This document shows positions 29,558-41,189 of a stretch of 55,470 nt of DNA, piece by piece (the first letter of the stretch is position 1; each line of letters opens with the position of its first letter). The notes beneath the pieces are model-generated. The model was not told where the DNA came from, made no database searches, and saw only the letters and a program-made list of their open reading frames with translations. The stretch is taken from the NCBI GenBank assembly GCA_031286225.1, contig JAITUQ010000035.1:1-55470 (forward strand), read 5' to 3'. This DNA is from Candidatus Methanorudis spinitermitis. Lineage in GTDB: Archaea > Methanobacteriota > Methanobacteria > Methanobacteriales > Methanobacteriaceae. A program made the position numbers and the translations under genes.

Positions 29558-29958
29558 TATATTACCTCAAAAATATTAAAAATGTTGTTAAAGTTTGAAT
29601 TCAATATCAAAAAAATTTGATATAATTTATCTTAAATTTATAATAATTCTAAAGCTAATAACTTTAAATAATTTTATTTCATTACTTAAAAAATTATCAT
29701 TGATAAACTAATTATTTTAATTATCTAATTGTTCCATTACTTTAAAACAATTAGTGATATATCTAATAGTTTTTAATTATAATAATTATTTTATTATTAT
29801 AAAACAATTTTAATTAGTTAATCATTTCATTAATAACCATTATTATTTTATAATTTTGACTAATTATTGAAAATTTAATAATTTTAAATTATCATAATTA
29901 TTATCATAATCTATTATATTATTATAACTATCATTAATCAGATAGCTTTTGAATATTC
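29558..29958. other. Intergenic, no gene seen
   Basis: 401 A+T-rich bases upstream of rps15 and downstream of the ITPase gene. The rps15 promoter must be here; a minus-strand TATA-like run lies near 29630-29650. Confidence 0.4.
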
Positions 29959-30525
29959 TTATTCTAAGCTATTTTCAATATACCACTCAATAAATGTCTT
30001 CAAAGAATTTTTACGATGAGAAAACTGGCTTTTTTCTTTTCGAGTTAGCTCACCAAAGGTTTTACATTTTTTTTCTACATAAAAGATAGAATCATATGCA
30101 AAACCAAAGGAACCTTTTTCTTCTGTAGAAATTTGTCCTTTGACACAACCTAAAAAAATCTCGGGTTCGGAATTGGGAGCGCAATAACCAACAACCGACC
30201 TGAATTCGGCATAACGGTCTTCAGGATTAATAATGTCATTCATTAACTTTAATATTCCTGAATTTCCTAATGTTTCTTGAACATAAGATGAATATGTTCC
30301 AGGAAAGTTATTTAAAGCTTTAATGAATAAACCAGCATCTTCAACAATCACAGGTTTATTTAATTTTTCACAAGCATATTTTGCGCCTGATTTAGCTACA
30401 TCTTCAAGTGTTCCTTGAACTTCATTGTAACCTAAATCATTATGCTCTAAGTTTATATTGAATTTTTGAAAAATTTCTTCTGCTTCTTTTACTTTGTGTT
30501 GATTACCAGTAATAAATGTTATCAT
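29959..30525 (-). CDS. XTP/dITP diphosphatase (RdgB/HAM1 family)
   Basis: 188 aa. House-cleaning enzyme that hydrolyses dITP and XTP to monophosphates to keep deaminated purines out of nucleic acids. Family motifs: [12 protein letters not shown] at the start, [33 protein letters not shown] and the C-terminal [14 protein letters not shown]. Length is normal. No ribosome site precedes ATG 30525. It follows the Kae1-Bud32 gene but with a 1-kb gap containing repeats. Confidence 0.93.
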   Translation of the reverse strand: MITFITGNQHKVKEAEEIFQKFNINLEHNDLGYNEVQGTLEDVAKSGAKYACEKLNKPVIVEDAGLFIKALNNFPGTYSSYVQETLGNSGILKLMNDIINPEDRYAEFRSVVGYCAPNSEPEIFLGCVKGQISTEEKGSFGFAYDSIFYVEKKCKTFGELTRKEKSQFSHRKNSLKTFIEWYIENSLE

Positions 30526-30666
30526 ATTAGTAAAATTATAAGCTGATTTTTATATATTTTTCTAAGAAATCTTAAAAAGAATAATCGAAAATAAATATTT
30601 AATTTTTTTATTATAATCTATTAACTAAAAAGCACAAGAAACATTTATTTTAGATTTTGCTAAATG

Positions 30667-31451
30667 AAATTTAAAAATTCATTTAATATCAAATTTAAAA
30701 TATTTTTTTATAAATCATTGTTTTATGTTCAAAAACTGAATATGTGAGAAAATTTTGCAAAAGTAATCAAAAATTATTGAAAAATGGATTATTGAAGAAA
30801 AATATAATGAAAAAATTGATATTATAGTTATAAATAGCTATAATTTTTATTCAAATTAAAAAATTAAGCATGGAAAATAATGTAAACATTTTAAAAAATA
30901 TAATATTTTACTATTTATTTTTAAATAATACATCTACAATTAAAAAGGATATTCAGTAAAAAAATTCTTAAATAAATGATAAAAATAAAAATAAAAAATT
31001 TTTCATCATATATTTTAATGAAAAGCAATAATTCTTTCAGGAAACTATTCATAGTCCCAATAATATATTAATTAAATTTTAAAAAAATTAAATTTTATCA
31101 TTACTTTATTATAAATTCTACCTGAAAAAAATTATACATCTACAATTTAAAAGGATATTTAGGAAAAAGACTCTTTAATAAATTGTAAAAATAAAATAAA
31201 AAAATTTATTGATAATATATTATAATTAAAAACAATAATTTTTCCAAAAAATCCCATTATAATCTAAATAGCATATATTTTGATTTTTTTAAAAAATAAA
31301 AAAATATACATCTACAATTAAAAATAATTTTTGAAAAAAATAAGATTTAACAAGAGGTAAAAATAATATTAGAAAATATTTTCAATTTAATTTCATTAAC
31401 AACAGATTTTAATTTAGTAATAGCTATTTTTCAAATTTAAAAATTCATTTA
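30667..31451. repeat. Degenerate ~170-206-bp tandem repeats in a 1-kb gene-free gap
   Basis: The gap 30526-31589 contains no gene. TACATCTACAAT marks three unit starts at 30929, 31135 and 31307, each preceded by A-rich sequence ending in ATA. The first two units share most of about 150 bases; the third is shorter and more decayed. A 19-base direct repeat, AAATTTAAAAATTCATTTA, brackets the set at 30667-30685 and 31433-31451. Confidence 0.65.
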
Positions 31452-31589
31452 GTAATTGGTATTAATAAATTCTAATTAATATTAAGAAAATGAAAAAATT
31501 CAAGAAATCTTATAATAAAAAAATTCAATTTATACCAATCACAATTTTTCCATTTATATCTATTTTAAAACATTACTAAAAAGAGAATA

Positions 31590-33224
<1,635 letters not shown>

Positions 33225-33363
33225 TTAATCAACTTTATAATTTTTTTAAATAGCTATAGATGATATCAAATTATGAATTTTAGTTCTTCATTTTAATAAG
33301 CTTAGATTTTTATTAAAATAATTCTTTGTTTTATTAAAATTTTTTTATTCTATTAAAAATCGT

Positions 33364-33512
33364 ATATTATCACCAATGTCATCAACTTAAGACTTTCAAC
33401 TTTGACTGATTTTTAAATAGTCAATTTTGTTTAAATAAACATCAAAAAATTCAACTACAAATATCAAAATTTTGATGAAATTTTGTTAAGTTGATGACAT
33501 TGATATTATCAC
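33364..33512. mobile_element. MITE-like element: 129 bp, 17-bp terminal inverted repeats, 10-bp target duplication
   Basis: CAATGTCATCAACTTAA (33374-33390) is repeated in perfect inversion as TTAAGTTGATGACATTG (33486-33502). Directly outside both ends lies the same 10-mer, ATATTATCAC (33364-33373 and 33503-33512), as expected of a target-site duplication. The 95-base interior has no coding capacity. It sits in the 331-base gap between the Kae1-Bud32 and comB genes. The element therefore looks like a non-autonomous transposon mobilised by a transposase elsewhere. No second copy was found by eye in the window. Confidence 0.8.
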
Positions 33513-33555
33513 ATTAAATTCCCAAAGAACATTATGATTATTTAATGATTTTATT

Positions 33556-34242
33556 TCATAGTAATGTTATTATCCCCTTTTTGTAAATAGCTACATTTTC
33601 TAAAACGTTTTTTCTAAGTGAAAAGTCAACATCCTCCTTAAATCCTAATTTTTCTAATCGTTTAGCTGATCTTGTATCTAAAATAGTTTTTTTTACTAGT
33701 TGATGATTTCTACTAGCTAATATAGCACTTTGACCATATTCACTTATTTTATCTTTTTCATCTTTAGATTTCATTATATGGTATAATATTTCACCACTAG
33801 CTAGGAAATCCTCAATCGCAAATTTTCCTTTCCATCCTGCCATAACAACATCAATTTGTGATGTAGCTATTTTTAAAGCCATCTTAGCCACTGACTTGGC
33901 ATTTAAAAAACAACCAATTAAAACTGTTGAATTCATATTTTCAAGTATCCGTGTTCCATTACTTGTGTTTAATATTAAAGTGTCTTTATCAGTTTTATAA
34001 TTTTCAATAGCTACTGGTGAGTTTCCAAGATCAAAATTTTCAATTGTAATTCCATCTTTCTCACCAGCTAAGATTCCTTTTGTGTCATTAGCTATTTTTT
34101 CAGCTTCTTCTGGAGAAAATGCAGGAATTATTTTTTTAAATTTGTTTAAAGCTATTATTATTGAAGTACTAGCTCTTAATGCATCTACCATTATAGAAAC
34201 ATCCTTTGATTCAGTTTTTTCCAAATTTAAACTTATTTTCAT
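33556..34242 (-). CDS. comB: 2-phosphosulfolactate phosphatase (coenzyme M biosynthesis)
   Basis: 228 aa. Removes phosphate from 2-phosphosulfolactate, the second step of the phosphoenolpyruvate route to coenzyme M, the methyl carrier used by Mtr and Mcr. Family motifs: VDALRASTSIIIAL near residue 18, GEKDGI and FDLGNSP, LNTSNGTRIL, and VMAGWKGKFAIED. Length matches archaeal ComB. No comA or comC lies beside it. The start ATG 34242 has a poor ribosome site. Confidence 0.9.
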   Translation of the reverse strand: MKISLNLEKTESKDVSIMVDALRASTSIIIALNKFKKIIPAFSPEEAEKIANDTKGILAGEKDGITIENFDLGNSPVAIENYKTDKDTLILNTSNGTRILENMNSTVLIGCFLNAKSVAKMALKIATSQIDVVMAGWKGKFAIEDFLASGEILYHIMKSKDEKDKISEYGQSAILASRNHQLVKKTILDTRSAKRLEKLGFKEDVDFSLRKNVLENVAIYKKGIITLL

Positions 34243-34511
34243 AGTTTTATTTTGTTTTTTAAATTTATAACTTTTTTCAATAAAAATTTATAAAAATATT
34301 AATAATTTTTTTTAAGGTAAAAATAAATTAATATAAATAATTTTATTTAAAGTAATCTTCATAACTTTAAAAAACATATTATTAATACATTATAATTATT
34401 CATAGTTTTAAAAATGAATAAAATGATTGATTTATTTTTTAAGTAAAATATAGCTAACTTTCGATTAGTTTTTAAACAATCTTAGATTTTTTCACTAAAA
34501 ATGTGATTTAA

Positions 34512-35090
34512 ATGCTTATTGTTACAACACCAATGTGTAAAAAAATATTAGAATTAGCTGGAATTAAAGATTTTAAGGTCAATGTAAAACCTGATAATGA
34601 AAAAGCTGACTTTGCTATTTTATTATCAGAAAATATGACTAATTTACCCTCATTATCTATTAAACTAAATACTTTTTCTCAAATAAAAGAAAGTATAAAA
34701 AAAGTTTCAAAGTATAATGAGGATGAGGAAGTAGCTACAGATTTAAAGGATATTTTAGATAATTTGTATAATAATTTTAATGTTGCTAATAGATGGACTA
34801 ATATAAACAAAAAAAAACATTTAAAAAGGGTAAATTCCAGAATCAAAGTTAAAGTTTACTCTCAATTCATTAGAGATATTGTTGAAGATATGGGATTTAA
34901 TATTGTTAATCAGGGGCATGATTACATTATCTTTCCTGATTATTTTCATCTAAAAAATGACGATTTGACTGATTGTGAACTTGTTGAATTACCAACACAC
35001 CAAAATGTTCCCTTAAATCCAATTAAAAGAGCAGAACTTAGGTATTCTATATTAGAAAAAATTACATATGAATACAAAGAACTATTATAA
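34512..35090 (+). CDS. Conserved-looking hypothetical protein, 192 aa
   Basis: I do not recognise this protein. It is soluble, with no signal or membrane segment. Residues 1-65 look like an alternating alpha/beta fold (MLIVTTPMCKKILELAG, then ADFAILLSE), followed by a charged helical middle and a C-terminal half with VYSQFIRDIVEDMGFNI and YIIFPDYFHL. Codon use and base composition match neighbouring genes, and the frame is clean for 579 bases. It is divergent from comB. The setting near methanogenesis genes hints at a methanogen-specific family, which is inference only. Confidence 0.6.
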   Translation: MLIVTTPMCKKILELAGIKDFKVNVKPDNEKADFAILLSENMTNLPSLSIKLNTFSQIKESIKKVSKYNEDEEVATDLKDILDNLYNNFNVANRWTNINKKKHLKRVNSRIKVKVYSQFIRDIVEDMGFNIVNQGHDYIIFPDYFHLKNDDLTDCELVELPTHQNVPLNPIKRAELRYSILEKITYEYKELL

Positions 35091-35424
35091 TCCATTAACA
35101 ATTATATTAAATATATTTATATTATTAATTTACTGTTTAAATTTTCATGTTTTTTTTATTTGGGCTAAACTTAGTAAATAGCTAAACACAATTTATTTAC
35201 CATTTCTCCAATGTATGGCTTTTGGGTCAAAAATTTATTCTAAAAAAATATATTCAAAATAATATACTAGAAAAAATAGTATATTCAAAAAATATATTAG
35301 GAAAAAATATTAAAAAATTGTATTAGAAAAGCAACTAAAAAATAGTTTTCATTTAATCTTATAACAATATCTATGTTGAAAATTAGTAATTAATTTATAA
35401 TTAAACCAATTGGGGGAGTATTGG

Positions 35425-35466
35425 ATGAAATTCATCATAATTTCCAATGTTAACAAAAAATTCTAA
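35425..35466 (+). other. Possible 13-aa leader peptide or remnant 5' end of a lost gene
   Basis: ATG 35425 is preceded by GGGGGAG (6-7 bases away) and by a TATA-like TTTATAAT at about 35394. The product would be MKFIIISNVNKKF. Such a complete start signal on so short a frame suggests either a leader peptide or a gene that has decayed. Confidence 0.3.
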
Positions 35467-35500
35467 ATATAAAATATCATTTTAAAAAATAAAGTGTTTA

Positions 35501-35625
35501 AGAAGAGACCTTACTCATATAGGGTTGTTGTAATTTTTTAGGTCTCTTCTAAAGGTTATGATTATTTTATTAAGGAAATCAGAAGTGTGTATATAAAAAA
35601 GGCGACCTTAGAAACATCATAACCT
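35501..35625. other. Two strong hairpins, possible structured RNA
   Basis: AGAAGAGACCT (35501-35511) pairs perfectly with AGGTCTCTTCT (35540-35550), loop 28. AGGTTATGAT (35553-35562) pairs perfectly with ATCATAACCT (35616-35625), loop 53. Local G+C is higher than in the flanks. No RNase P or SRP RNA signature was recognised. Confidence 0.4.
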
Positions 35626-35926
35626 AAGCTTAGTTAGGATATAAACAGTTATAAATGTTGCTATACGCTAAAAAAGAACAAAGAATATAATGAACAATCA
35701 TTCAACAGATTTACTCATATTTTTGACAAATCTTCTTAAAAAATCAATTTTAAGAAAATTTGAACTCCTGTATTTGTGGTTATGAAAGAATCACTTTTGA
35801 TGAGGTTAATCTTCTTGAAAATAATGAAATATTCCAATCTAAGAAGCAATAATTAATTCTATATCAAGATATTTTCATAATGCTTTTATTTTCTATGATA
35901 ATTTTTTATTATAGGATGATTTATCT

Positions 35927-36050
35927 TTTTTTAATAGTTTTATCATGTAAGGATAGTTTTATTATTTTCTAATAGTTTTATTATACGGGGATAGTTTTAT
36001 TATTTTCTAATAGTTTTATTATACGGGGATAATTTTATTATTTTTAATAG
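35927..36050. repeat. 38-bp minisatellite, about 3 units
   Basis: Units start with GGATAGTTTTATTATTTTCT at 35951 and 35989 and are identical over 38 bases; a third partial, slightly changed unit starts at 36027, and a partial diverged unit precedes at about 35927. The internal TTTTATTATACGG marks the unit ends. Confidence 0.8.
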
Positions 36051-36510
36051 CTTTTTTCCAACTTGAGGTTTTTACATTATAAAATGCATTATGCATGTTT
36101 TTATCTTTTTTAATTCTATTTTAAATATTTTTATTGGATTATTTTTTTTGTTTTAATTAACTATTAATCATTAAAATTTAAATGATATCCTTTCATTAAT
36201 ATTTATAATAGGTTTATTTATAATATGTTTTCATTAATTTTTTATAATATATTCTCAATTAATTTTTATAATATTAAATAAAATATTTTAAATAATTTTA
36301 TTAATTATAAATTTCAAATTTATATATAACAATAATTATTGATTATAACTATTTATTTAATATTAATTCAATTACTTATTATCAATTGAAAATTACTTGA
36401 TTGGTCATGTTTATTTAAGACTTAAGAATTTTTTAATTAAGTTTAGAAAATAGCTAATGATAAATTAATATTATATTGTTTAGCTTCATTATACTGCAGG
36501 AGATGACAAA

Positions 36511-37422
36511 ATGTATGAAACTTTAACATATTCTGGTGGAATACACAAAAGTGAAGAGATGAAGGAGCTGATTGAAGACTTAGGCGGCTTTGTCCTTCAA
36601 GAAAATATATTGCAGATGGACTTAATTTTAAACATGGCAGTTCCAATCGATGACGTTGATAGAATTAATGAAAAAGCAAAAGAATTATTGGGTAAAATAT
36701 CTGCTGCGCCTATGGCAGGTGCAGAAATAGCTATAGTTTCTCCAACACTTGCAAGGCATCATTTGCCTCATGCTGCTTGTGATATGTCTGAATATTTACG
36801 GCGATATGGGGCTAAAGACAACATGATTGGTCTTGCTCGTGGAGCAGGTAAAGGAACAGCTGGAATAACTGAATATGAAAAGAAACTAATTGAAGAACAT
36901 GATTTAGCTATTTATGCATTAGGTAGCTTTAAACAATGTATTATTGACAAAACTTTTTTATTCGATGATATTGATATTCCTGTGATTGTCACTGGAGCTC
37001 CTGAAATTGATTTAAATGATCTTCCTGGTGCGGATGCTTATGTTAGTGGACTTGGAAGAATTCCTCGACGATTAAAAAGAGGAGAAAATATAAGGGCTTT
37101 AAGAAATCTTGTTGAAGTTGTTGAAAATATGTTGAATCAAAAAAGAAGAGATATGGCTTCAGATCCTCCATTAGCTCCTTCAATATTAATTAAAAATCAA
37201 ATTGAAAATCAAATTTCCTCTGTTTCTCATCTTATATCACCCACTCCAGTTACAAGTCAATTAGATGGATTAAGGATTAAGCTTGATTATGATAAATACT
37301 ATGATAAAATCGAGAATGTTGAAATAAATGATAAAAAACTTAAAGATATAGCTGAAATTAAAAAATCATTTATGTATGATTATATTTTAGTTAAGCTACT
37401 TAGTGAAAGCTCTATTATATAG
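36511..37422 (+). CDS. mmp7: Methanogenesis marker protein 7 (MCR activation component)
   Basis: 303 aa. N-terminus [20 protein letters not shown] and the stretches [55 protein letters not shown] and [21 protein letters not shown] match my recollection of the methanogen-only family TIGR03274. Marker 7 has been found together with McrC, markers 3 and 17 and the ATPase A2 in the ATP-driven complex that activates methyl-coenzyme M reductase. Ribosome site AGGAGATGA lies just before ATG 36511. It lies 4.7 kb upstream of mcrB on the same strand. Confidence 0.8.
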   Translation: MYETLTYSGGIHKSEEMKELIEDLGGFVLQENILQMDLILNMAVPIDDVDRINEKAKELLGKISAAPMAGAEIAIVSPTLARHHLPHAACDMSEYLRRYGAKDNMIGLARGAGKGTAGITEYEKKLIEEHDLAIYALGSFKQCIIDKTFLFDDIDIPVIVTGAPEIDLNDLPGADAYVSGLGRIPRRLKRGENIRALRNLVEVVENMLNQKRRDMASDPPLAPSILIKNQIENQISSVSHLISPTPVTSQLDGLRIKLDYDKYYDKIENVEINDKKLKDIAEIKKSFMYDYILVKLLSESSII

Positions 37423-37826
37423 CTACATTGCATTTTTCGATAATTTACTTAGTGAAAAAACATATAATTAATTTATTACTAATATTTTTAATTAGCACAC
37501 TTTGTTTTATTTTTTAAAACAGAGTCTTTATTAATTTATTTTTAATTAATTTTATTTATTATAATTATCAATATTATTAATAACTTTTTAATTTATTAAT
37601 AATCTTTTTAATTAAATTCATTATTAAAGTATTAATTAAAAAATCTTTTATTTTATAGTTTTATTAATAAAAATCATATATAATTTACATATAACCATTT
37701 ATATTCATAGTACTTTACAAAGTTAAAAATTTAAATTTTTTTTATTTATTAATTTATTTCTAAATAATTTAAATTTTTAATCTATATGTAATAATTATCC
37801 ATTATATTAAATTAAGAGGTATTTAT
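37423..37826. other. Intergenic, no gene seen
   Basis: 404 bases of A+T-rich DNA between mmp7 and the phosphoesterase gene; no repeat or frame of note. TAGCTA overlaps the mmp7 stop. Confidence 0.4.
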
Positions 37827-38915
37827 TTGAATTTTATAGAAAGACGCCTGTTAATGGTTGGGATTTTCCCGAATATTCTATATACAATATTTTTATACTT
37901 CTTAATAGGTGCAATAGCTAATTTATTTAATGTAATTAGCTTTTTCTATCAAATTTCTATTTCCTTATTCATTGGAGCTTTTACTCTTATTCCAATAGCT
38001 ATAGAACTAAAAAAATCAAATTTAATCACTCGTTCAATGATGGAAATAGCTGAAATAATAAAATGGATTTTTTTAATGTATGGATTTTTAACATTAGCTA
38101 TTTATATTATGGAGATAGCTATTAAACCCCCTATTGAAATCATCACTATATTGTTTTTAACCATAGTTCCTATTTTAGCTATTTATGCATATATTAAAGC
38201 ATATAAAATTAAAATCAAGTCTCATGATTTAAAAATAGCTAATTTAGATTATGAAATAAAATTAATTCATATTTCAGATCTTCATTTTGGTTCTATAAGA
38301 AATAAAAGATTATTAAAAAATATTGTAGCTAAAATAAACTCAACCGATGCTGATTTAGTAATTATATCTGGGGATTTAGCTGATGGAACTTGTCAAATTG
38401 ATGATAATTCTTTTTTGCCTTTTAAAGACTCTAAATTACCGATTATATTTACTCCAGGAAACCATGATCTTTATCCGGGAATTGAAAATGTTATTAGTGC
38501 ATCTAAAGCAGCAAATGTTAATGTTTTACTTAATGAAGTATTTAATTTCAAAGGATTACAGATTATTGGTCTTCCTTTTAGTTTTGAAGAAAGTACAACT
38601 TATGGAAAAATTAGTGAAGATAACTTAAACCTTAATAAATTTGATTTTTACCAACCAACAGTATTAATTTATCATATTCCTGCTTATTGGGACTATTTTT
38701 CTAAATTAGGGGTTGATCTTCAGTTATCTGGTCATACTCATGGCGGACAGTTTTATCCAATGAATTGGTTTATTAAATTAATTTTTCCCTTTTCAAAAGG
38801 GATATATGAAAATAAGGGAAAATATTTGTCTGTAACTTCTGGAATTGGAACTTTAGGTCCTCCAATGAGATGGGGAACTGATGCTGAAATGATTTTACTT
38901 AAATTAACCAGTTGA
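37827..38915 (+). CDS. Membrane-anchored metallophosphoesterase (YaeI-like)
   Basis: 362 aa. Residues 1-140 contain four hydrophobic helices. The C-terminal calcineurin-like domain has all metal motifs: ISDLHFGS, ISGDLADG, TPGNHDLYPG and SGHTHGGQFYP. Similar bacterial proteins are phosphodiesterases acting on membrane lipids, so a lipid substrate is plausible; this is inference. Start TTG 37827 with GAGGT 6-7 bases upstream. It is convergent with mmp10, ending 78 bases away. Confidence 0.85.
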   Translation: MNFIERRLLMVGIFPNILYTIFLYFLIGAIANLFNVISFFYQISISLFIGAFTLIPIAIELKKSNLITRSMMEIAEIIKWIFLMYGFLTLAIYIMEIAIKPPIEIITILFLTIVPILAIYAYIKAYKIKIKSHDLKIANLDYEIKLIHISDLHFGSIRNKRLLKNIVAKINSTDADLVIISGDLADGTCQIDDNSFLPFKDSKLPIIFTPGNHDLYPGIENVISASKAANVNVLLNEVFNFKGLQIIGLPFSFEESTTYGKISEDNLNLNKFDFYQPTVLIYHIPAYWDYFSKLGVDLQLSGHTHGGQFYPMNWFIKLIFPFSKGIYENKGKYLSVTSGIGTLGPPMRWGTDAEMILLKLTS

Positions 38916-38993
38916 TTAAAAATAATACTATTTTTTTTATTTAATATTAGCTTTTCATTTAATATGAGTATAGTTATACCTATAATGATATAT

Positions 38994-40265
38994 TCAGAAT
39001 TGTTTTTTCATTCCAAAAAAGTTAATAGCTTCAACTAATTCTCTAAAAGATTCTAACTCTTTTTCTATAACATTTTCTTCAGTTAAAGTTCCACTCATTT
39101 CCCCATCAACACTTAACTTTTCTGGACCTCTTCCAACTAACCTATCTACTCCATCACTACTAAAAATTTCTTCAGCATCTATTTGATGAATGAAAGATCG
39201 TCCTGGAATAATAACAGATTCTTTAACTTCAGATAAGTCAATAGCTTTTAAATCCTCTTTAGTAATTAAACAAGCTATGTCCTTCTCACAAGCTACTACA
39301 TTAACGTCTTCACCAACACCAATCTTTTCTAAAACATTAGTTATATATGGTGCAGCTATTTTAGAAGATATTATGGTAGCTTCTCCAGTAAGTTCTTGTA
39401 TAAATTGGAGGTAAATTTCATTTTCATCTTTAGCTATTGCAAATGGAGCATTTGTTTCAGGATCACAAACTGGAGTTCCTGTAACTCTAAAACTAAATTC
39501 TGAGTTAATATCTTTTACTAATTGACCGAATTCTTCTACACTTTGAGCTTCTAAACCTTTAATGATTGGTTCATTTTTTAATATTAGTCCTTGTTTCGCG
39601 GTATTTGCAAATCTCATTAAAATTAATGCTTTTGCACCCCAATCTTCTAGTGTAGCACAAGTGGATCTTAGAACTTCTCCATCATTTACTCCAGGGACTA
39701 TAACATTAGCGACGTGGAGATCAGTACTTTCAGCAAATAGCTGAGCAGCTTTTAAAGACTCTTCTGGTTCGGGATCTTTCATCCATTCTTTCCTTAAATT
39801 CGCATCTGAGGCAAATAATGTGAAAGTTACTTCATTTACACCATTATTAATTAATCTTGTAGCTATTTCACTATCATCAATTCCTTTTCCACTTGTATAT
39901 CCAAGATGCATTGGGAGTCCAAAGTGATGTATTGTTCCAGTTAACTCTTCTAAGTGAGGATAACAGCTCACATCCCCTCCGCCACTGATATTTATTTTCA
40001 AACTTTTATCTTGTGGATTCATCATCATTAAAGTTTGTTGAACTTCACTCATAACTGCAAGAGGCAGTTTAAATTCATTACTTGTTTCCCTTACTCCTTC
40101 ATCACATCTAGGGCAACCTATTTTTCCAGATGAACAATCTTTACAACCTAATGGCTCTATTTCTTTAACTTTTCTAAAATAACAGTATTTACAAAATCCT
40201 CTACAATCTTTTCCTGGTATTCCACCAACATCAGCTACTATTTGCATAATATATTTTTTTCTCAT
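38994..40265 (-). CDS. mmp10: Mmp10: B12-dependent radical SAM methyltransferase of McrA arginine
   Basis: 423 aa, methanogenesis marker 10 family. It methylates the McrA active-site arginine (Arg271). Radical-SAM CxxxCxxC is CRGFCKYC (Cys21, 25, 28), followed by the Mmp10-specific Cys-rich insert CKDCSSGKIGCPRC, the glycine motif ISGGGDVS and the Tyr in LGYTSGKG (Tyr123 here, Tyr117 from the second Met), which matches the unusual tyrosine ligand of the 4Fe-4S cluster. A C-terminal domain carries the cobalamin. The start may instead be ATG 40247 (MQIVADVGGIPGKDC), closer to the family N-terminus. The target McrA Arg271 is present in the mcrA gene of this window. Confidence 0.9.
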   Translation of the reverse strand: MRKKYIMQIVADVGGIPGKDCRGFCKYCYFRKVKEIEPLGCKDCSSGKIGCPRCDEGVRETSNEFKLPLAVMSEVQQTLMMMNPQDKSLKINISGGGDVSCYPHLEELTGTIHHFGLPMHLGYTSGKGIDDSEIATRLINNGVNEVTFTLFASDANLRKEWMKDPEPEESLKAAQLFAESTDLHVANVIVPGVNDGEVLRSTCATLEDWGAKALILMRFANTAKQGLILKNEPIIKGLEAQSVEEFGQLVKDINSEFSFRVTGTPVCDPETNAPFAIAKDENEIYLQFIQELTGEATIISSKIAAPYITNVLEKIGVGEDVNVVACEKDIACLITKEDLKAIDLSEVKESVIIPGRSFIHQIDAEEIFSSDGVDRLVGRGPEKLSVDGEMSGTLTEENVIEKELESFRELVEAINFFGMKKQF

Positions 40266-41063
40266 TTATCATATAAAAAAAGTATTATTTTTTCTGAAAT
40301 TTGATAAAGCTGATAATCTATTGATGCTTGTAACTTTTATTAAAAATTTATTAATAGAATATAATTATCATTATTATTAAATTAATTAATAAAAATTTTA
40401 CCCTGGAAAGTGATATTTTATTAAAATTATTTATATATAATATATATTGTATATAAAATAACATGATTAATATATAAAAATATACTATAATAAATGATTA
40501 ATTAATATTATTACTCAAAAAAGTCATGAAAATTATTTAATAATATGATTTTTTTATTTAAATTCATTAAAAATTATTTTTTATAAAAAATTGTTAAAAA
40601 TCAAATATTAAATTTACTCTAATGGGAGTAAAATTCAAGCAAAATATCTTAATTTTTCTCCACTAAATTGTTATTACTTTTTTTCTCGAAAAATAATATT
40701 TATTTTTATACAATTAATAATAAATTATTTTAATAAAATAGGTAATTGTTTCTATATTAGTTAATTTTCTTAATCATTTATAGCTATTTGTTTAATTCCT
40801 TTTTTATAAAAATTAGCTACAGTATTTAAATAATTTTAACACTGTTAATTAGAATGATTTTGCATGTTATTTGATTATAATGCTTTTAAATGATGTAATA
40901 ATTCTTATTTGCTACTAATGTAATTTTTAAAAAATTATTAACATGACATTGATTAAAATAGCTATTTTTTAGAATATGGAAAAGTATTATTTTAAACACC
41001 TTAAATCTTAATATTTACACCTTATGTTCTCCATATATAAGCTTTACTAATTGAATTTAAAGA

Positions 41064-41076
41064 GAAAGTTTATAAT
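41064..41076 (+). promoter_or_regulatory. mcr operon promoter (BRE + TATA box)
   Basis: GAAAG (BRE-like, 41064-41068) is followed by TTTATAAT (41069-41076). Archaeal spacing puts the transcript start at about 41095-41101, giving a leader of about 120 bases before mcrB. Confidence 0.6.
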
Positions 41077-41099
41077 ATATATTTATCAGAATTAAATTC

Positions 41100-41189
41100 G
41101 TATACCAAATAGTATGCTATTGCAGAAAACTGCGATACTTCTTGTTCAATACAGGCTTAAAAATGACCGTTTGTATTGTTATGGTATAT
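41100..41189 (+). promoter_or_regulatory. Predicted structured 5' leader of the mcr mRNA
   Basis: Closing helix GTATACC (41100-41106) pairs with GGTATAT (41183-41189; one G-U). Inside lie hairpins AATAG/CTATT (41108-41121), TTGCAG/CTGCGA with an AAAA loop (41120-41135) and CAATACA..GG / CC..TGTATTG (41147-41178). Two helices share a base and would compete. The segment is more G+C-rich than its flanks. Pairing was found by eye. Confidence 0.45.

Larger units (their letters stand above)
35091..36510. other. 1.4-kb gene-poor region
   Basis: No convincing gene. It holds a 13-codon frame with a good ribosome site (35425-35466), a cluster of hairpins (35419-35640), a short decayed frame with a C-x-C-G stretch (about 35760-35850), and a 38-bp minisatellite (35927-36050). 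The last 400 bases are A+T-only and must hold the mmp7 promoter. Confidence 0.5.

Noticed and set aside
30929..31330. Possible CRISPR array
   Set aside because: Repeat units are 170-206 bp and degenerate, without short identical repeats separated by unique spacers. No cas genes are present.
35501..35640. RNase P RNA or SRP RNA gene
   Set aside because: Hairpins exist, but none of the conserved sequence blocks of those RNAs is visible and G+C content is too low for a stable archaeal RNA.
35760..35850. Transposase C-terminal zinc-finger remnant
   Set aside because: Only a short C-x-C-G-Y-E stretch in one frame; too little to assign to any insertion-sequence family.
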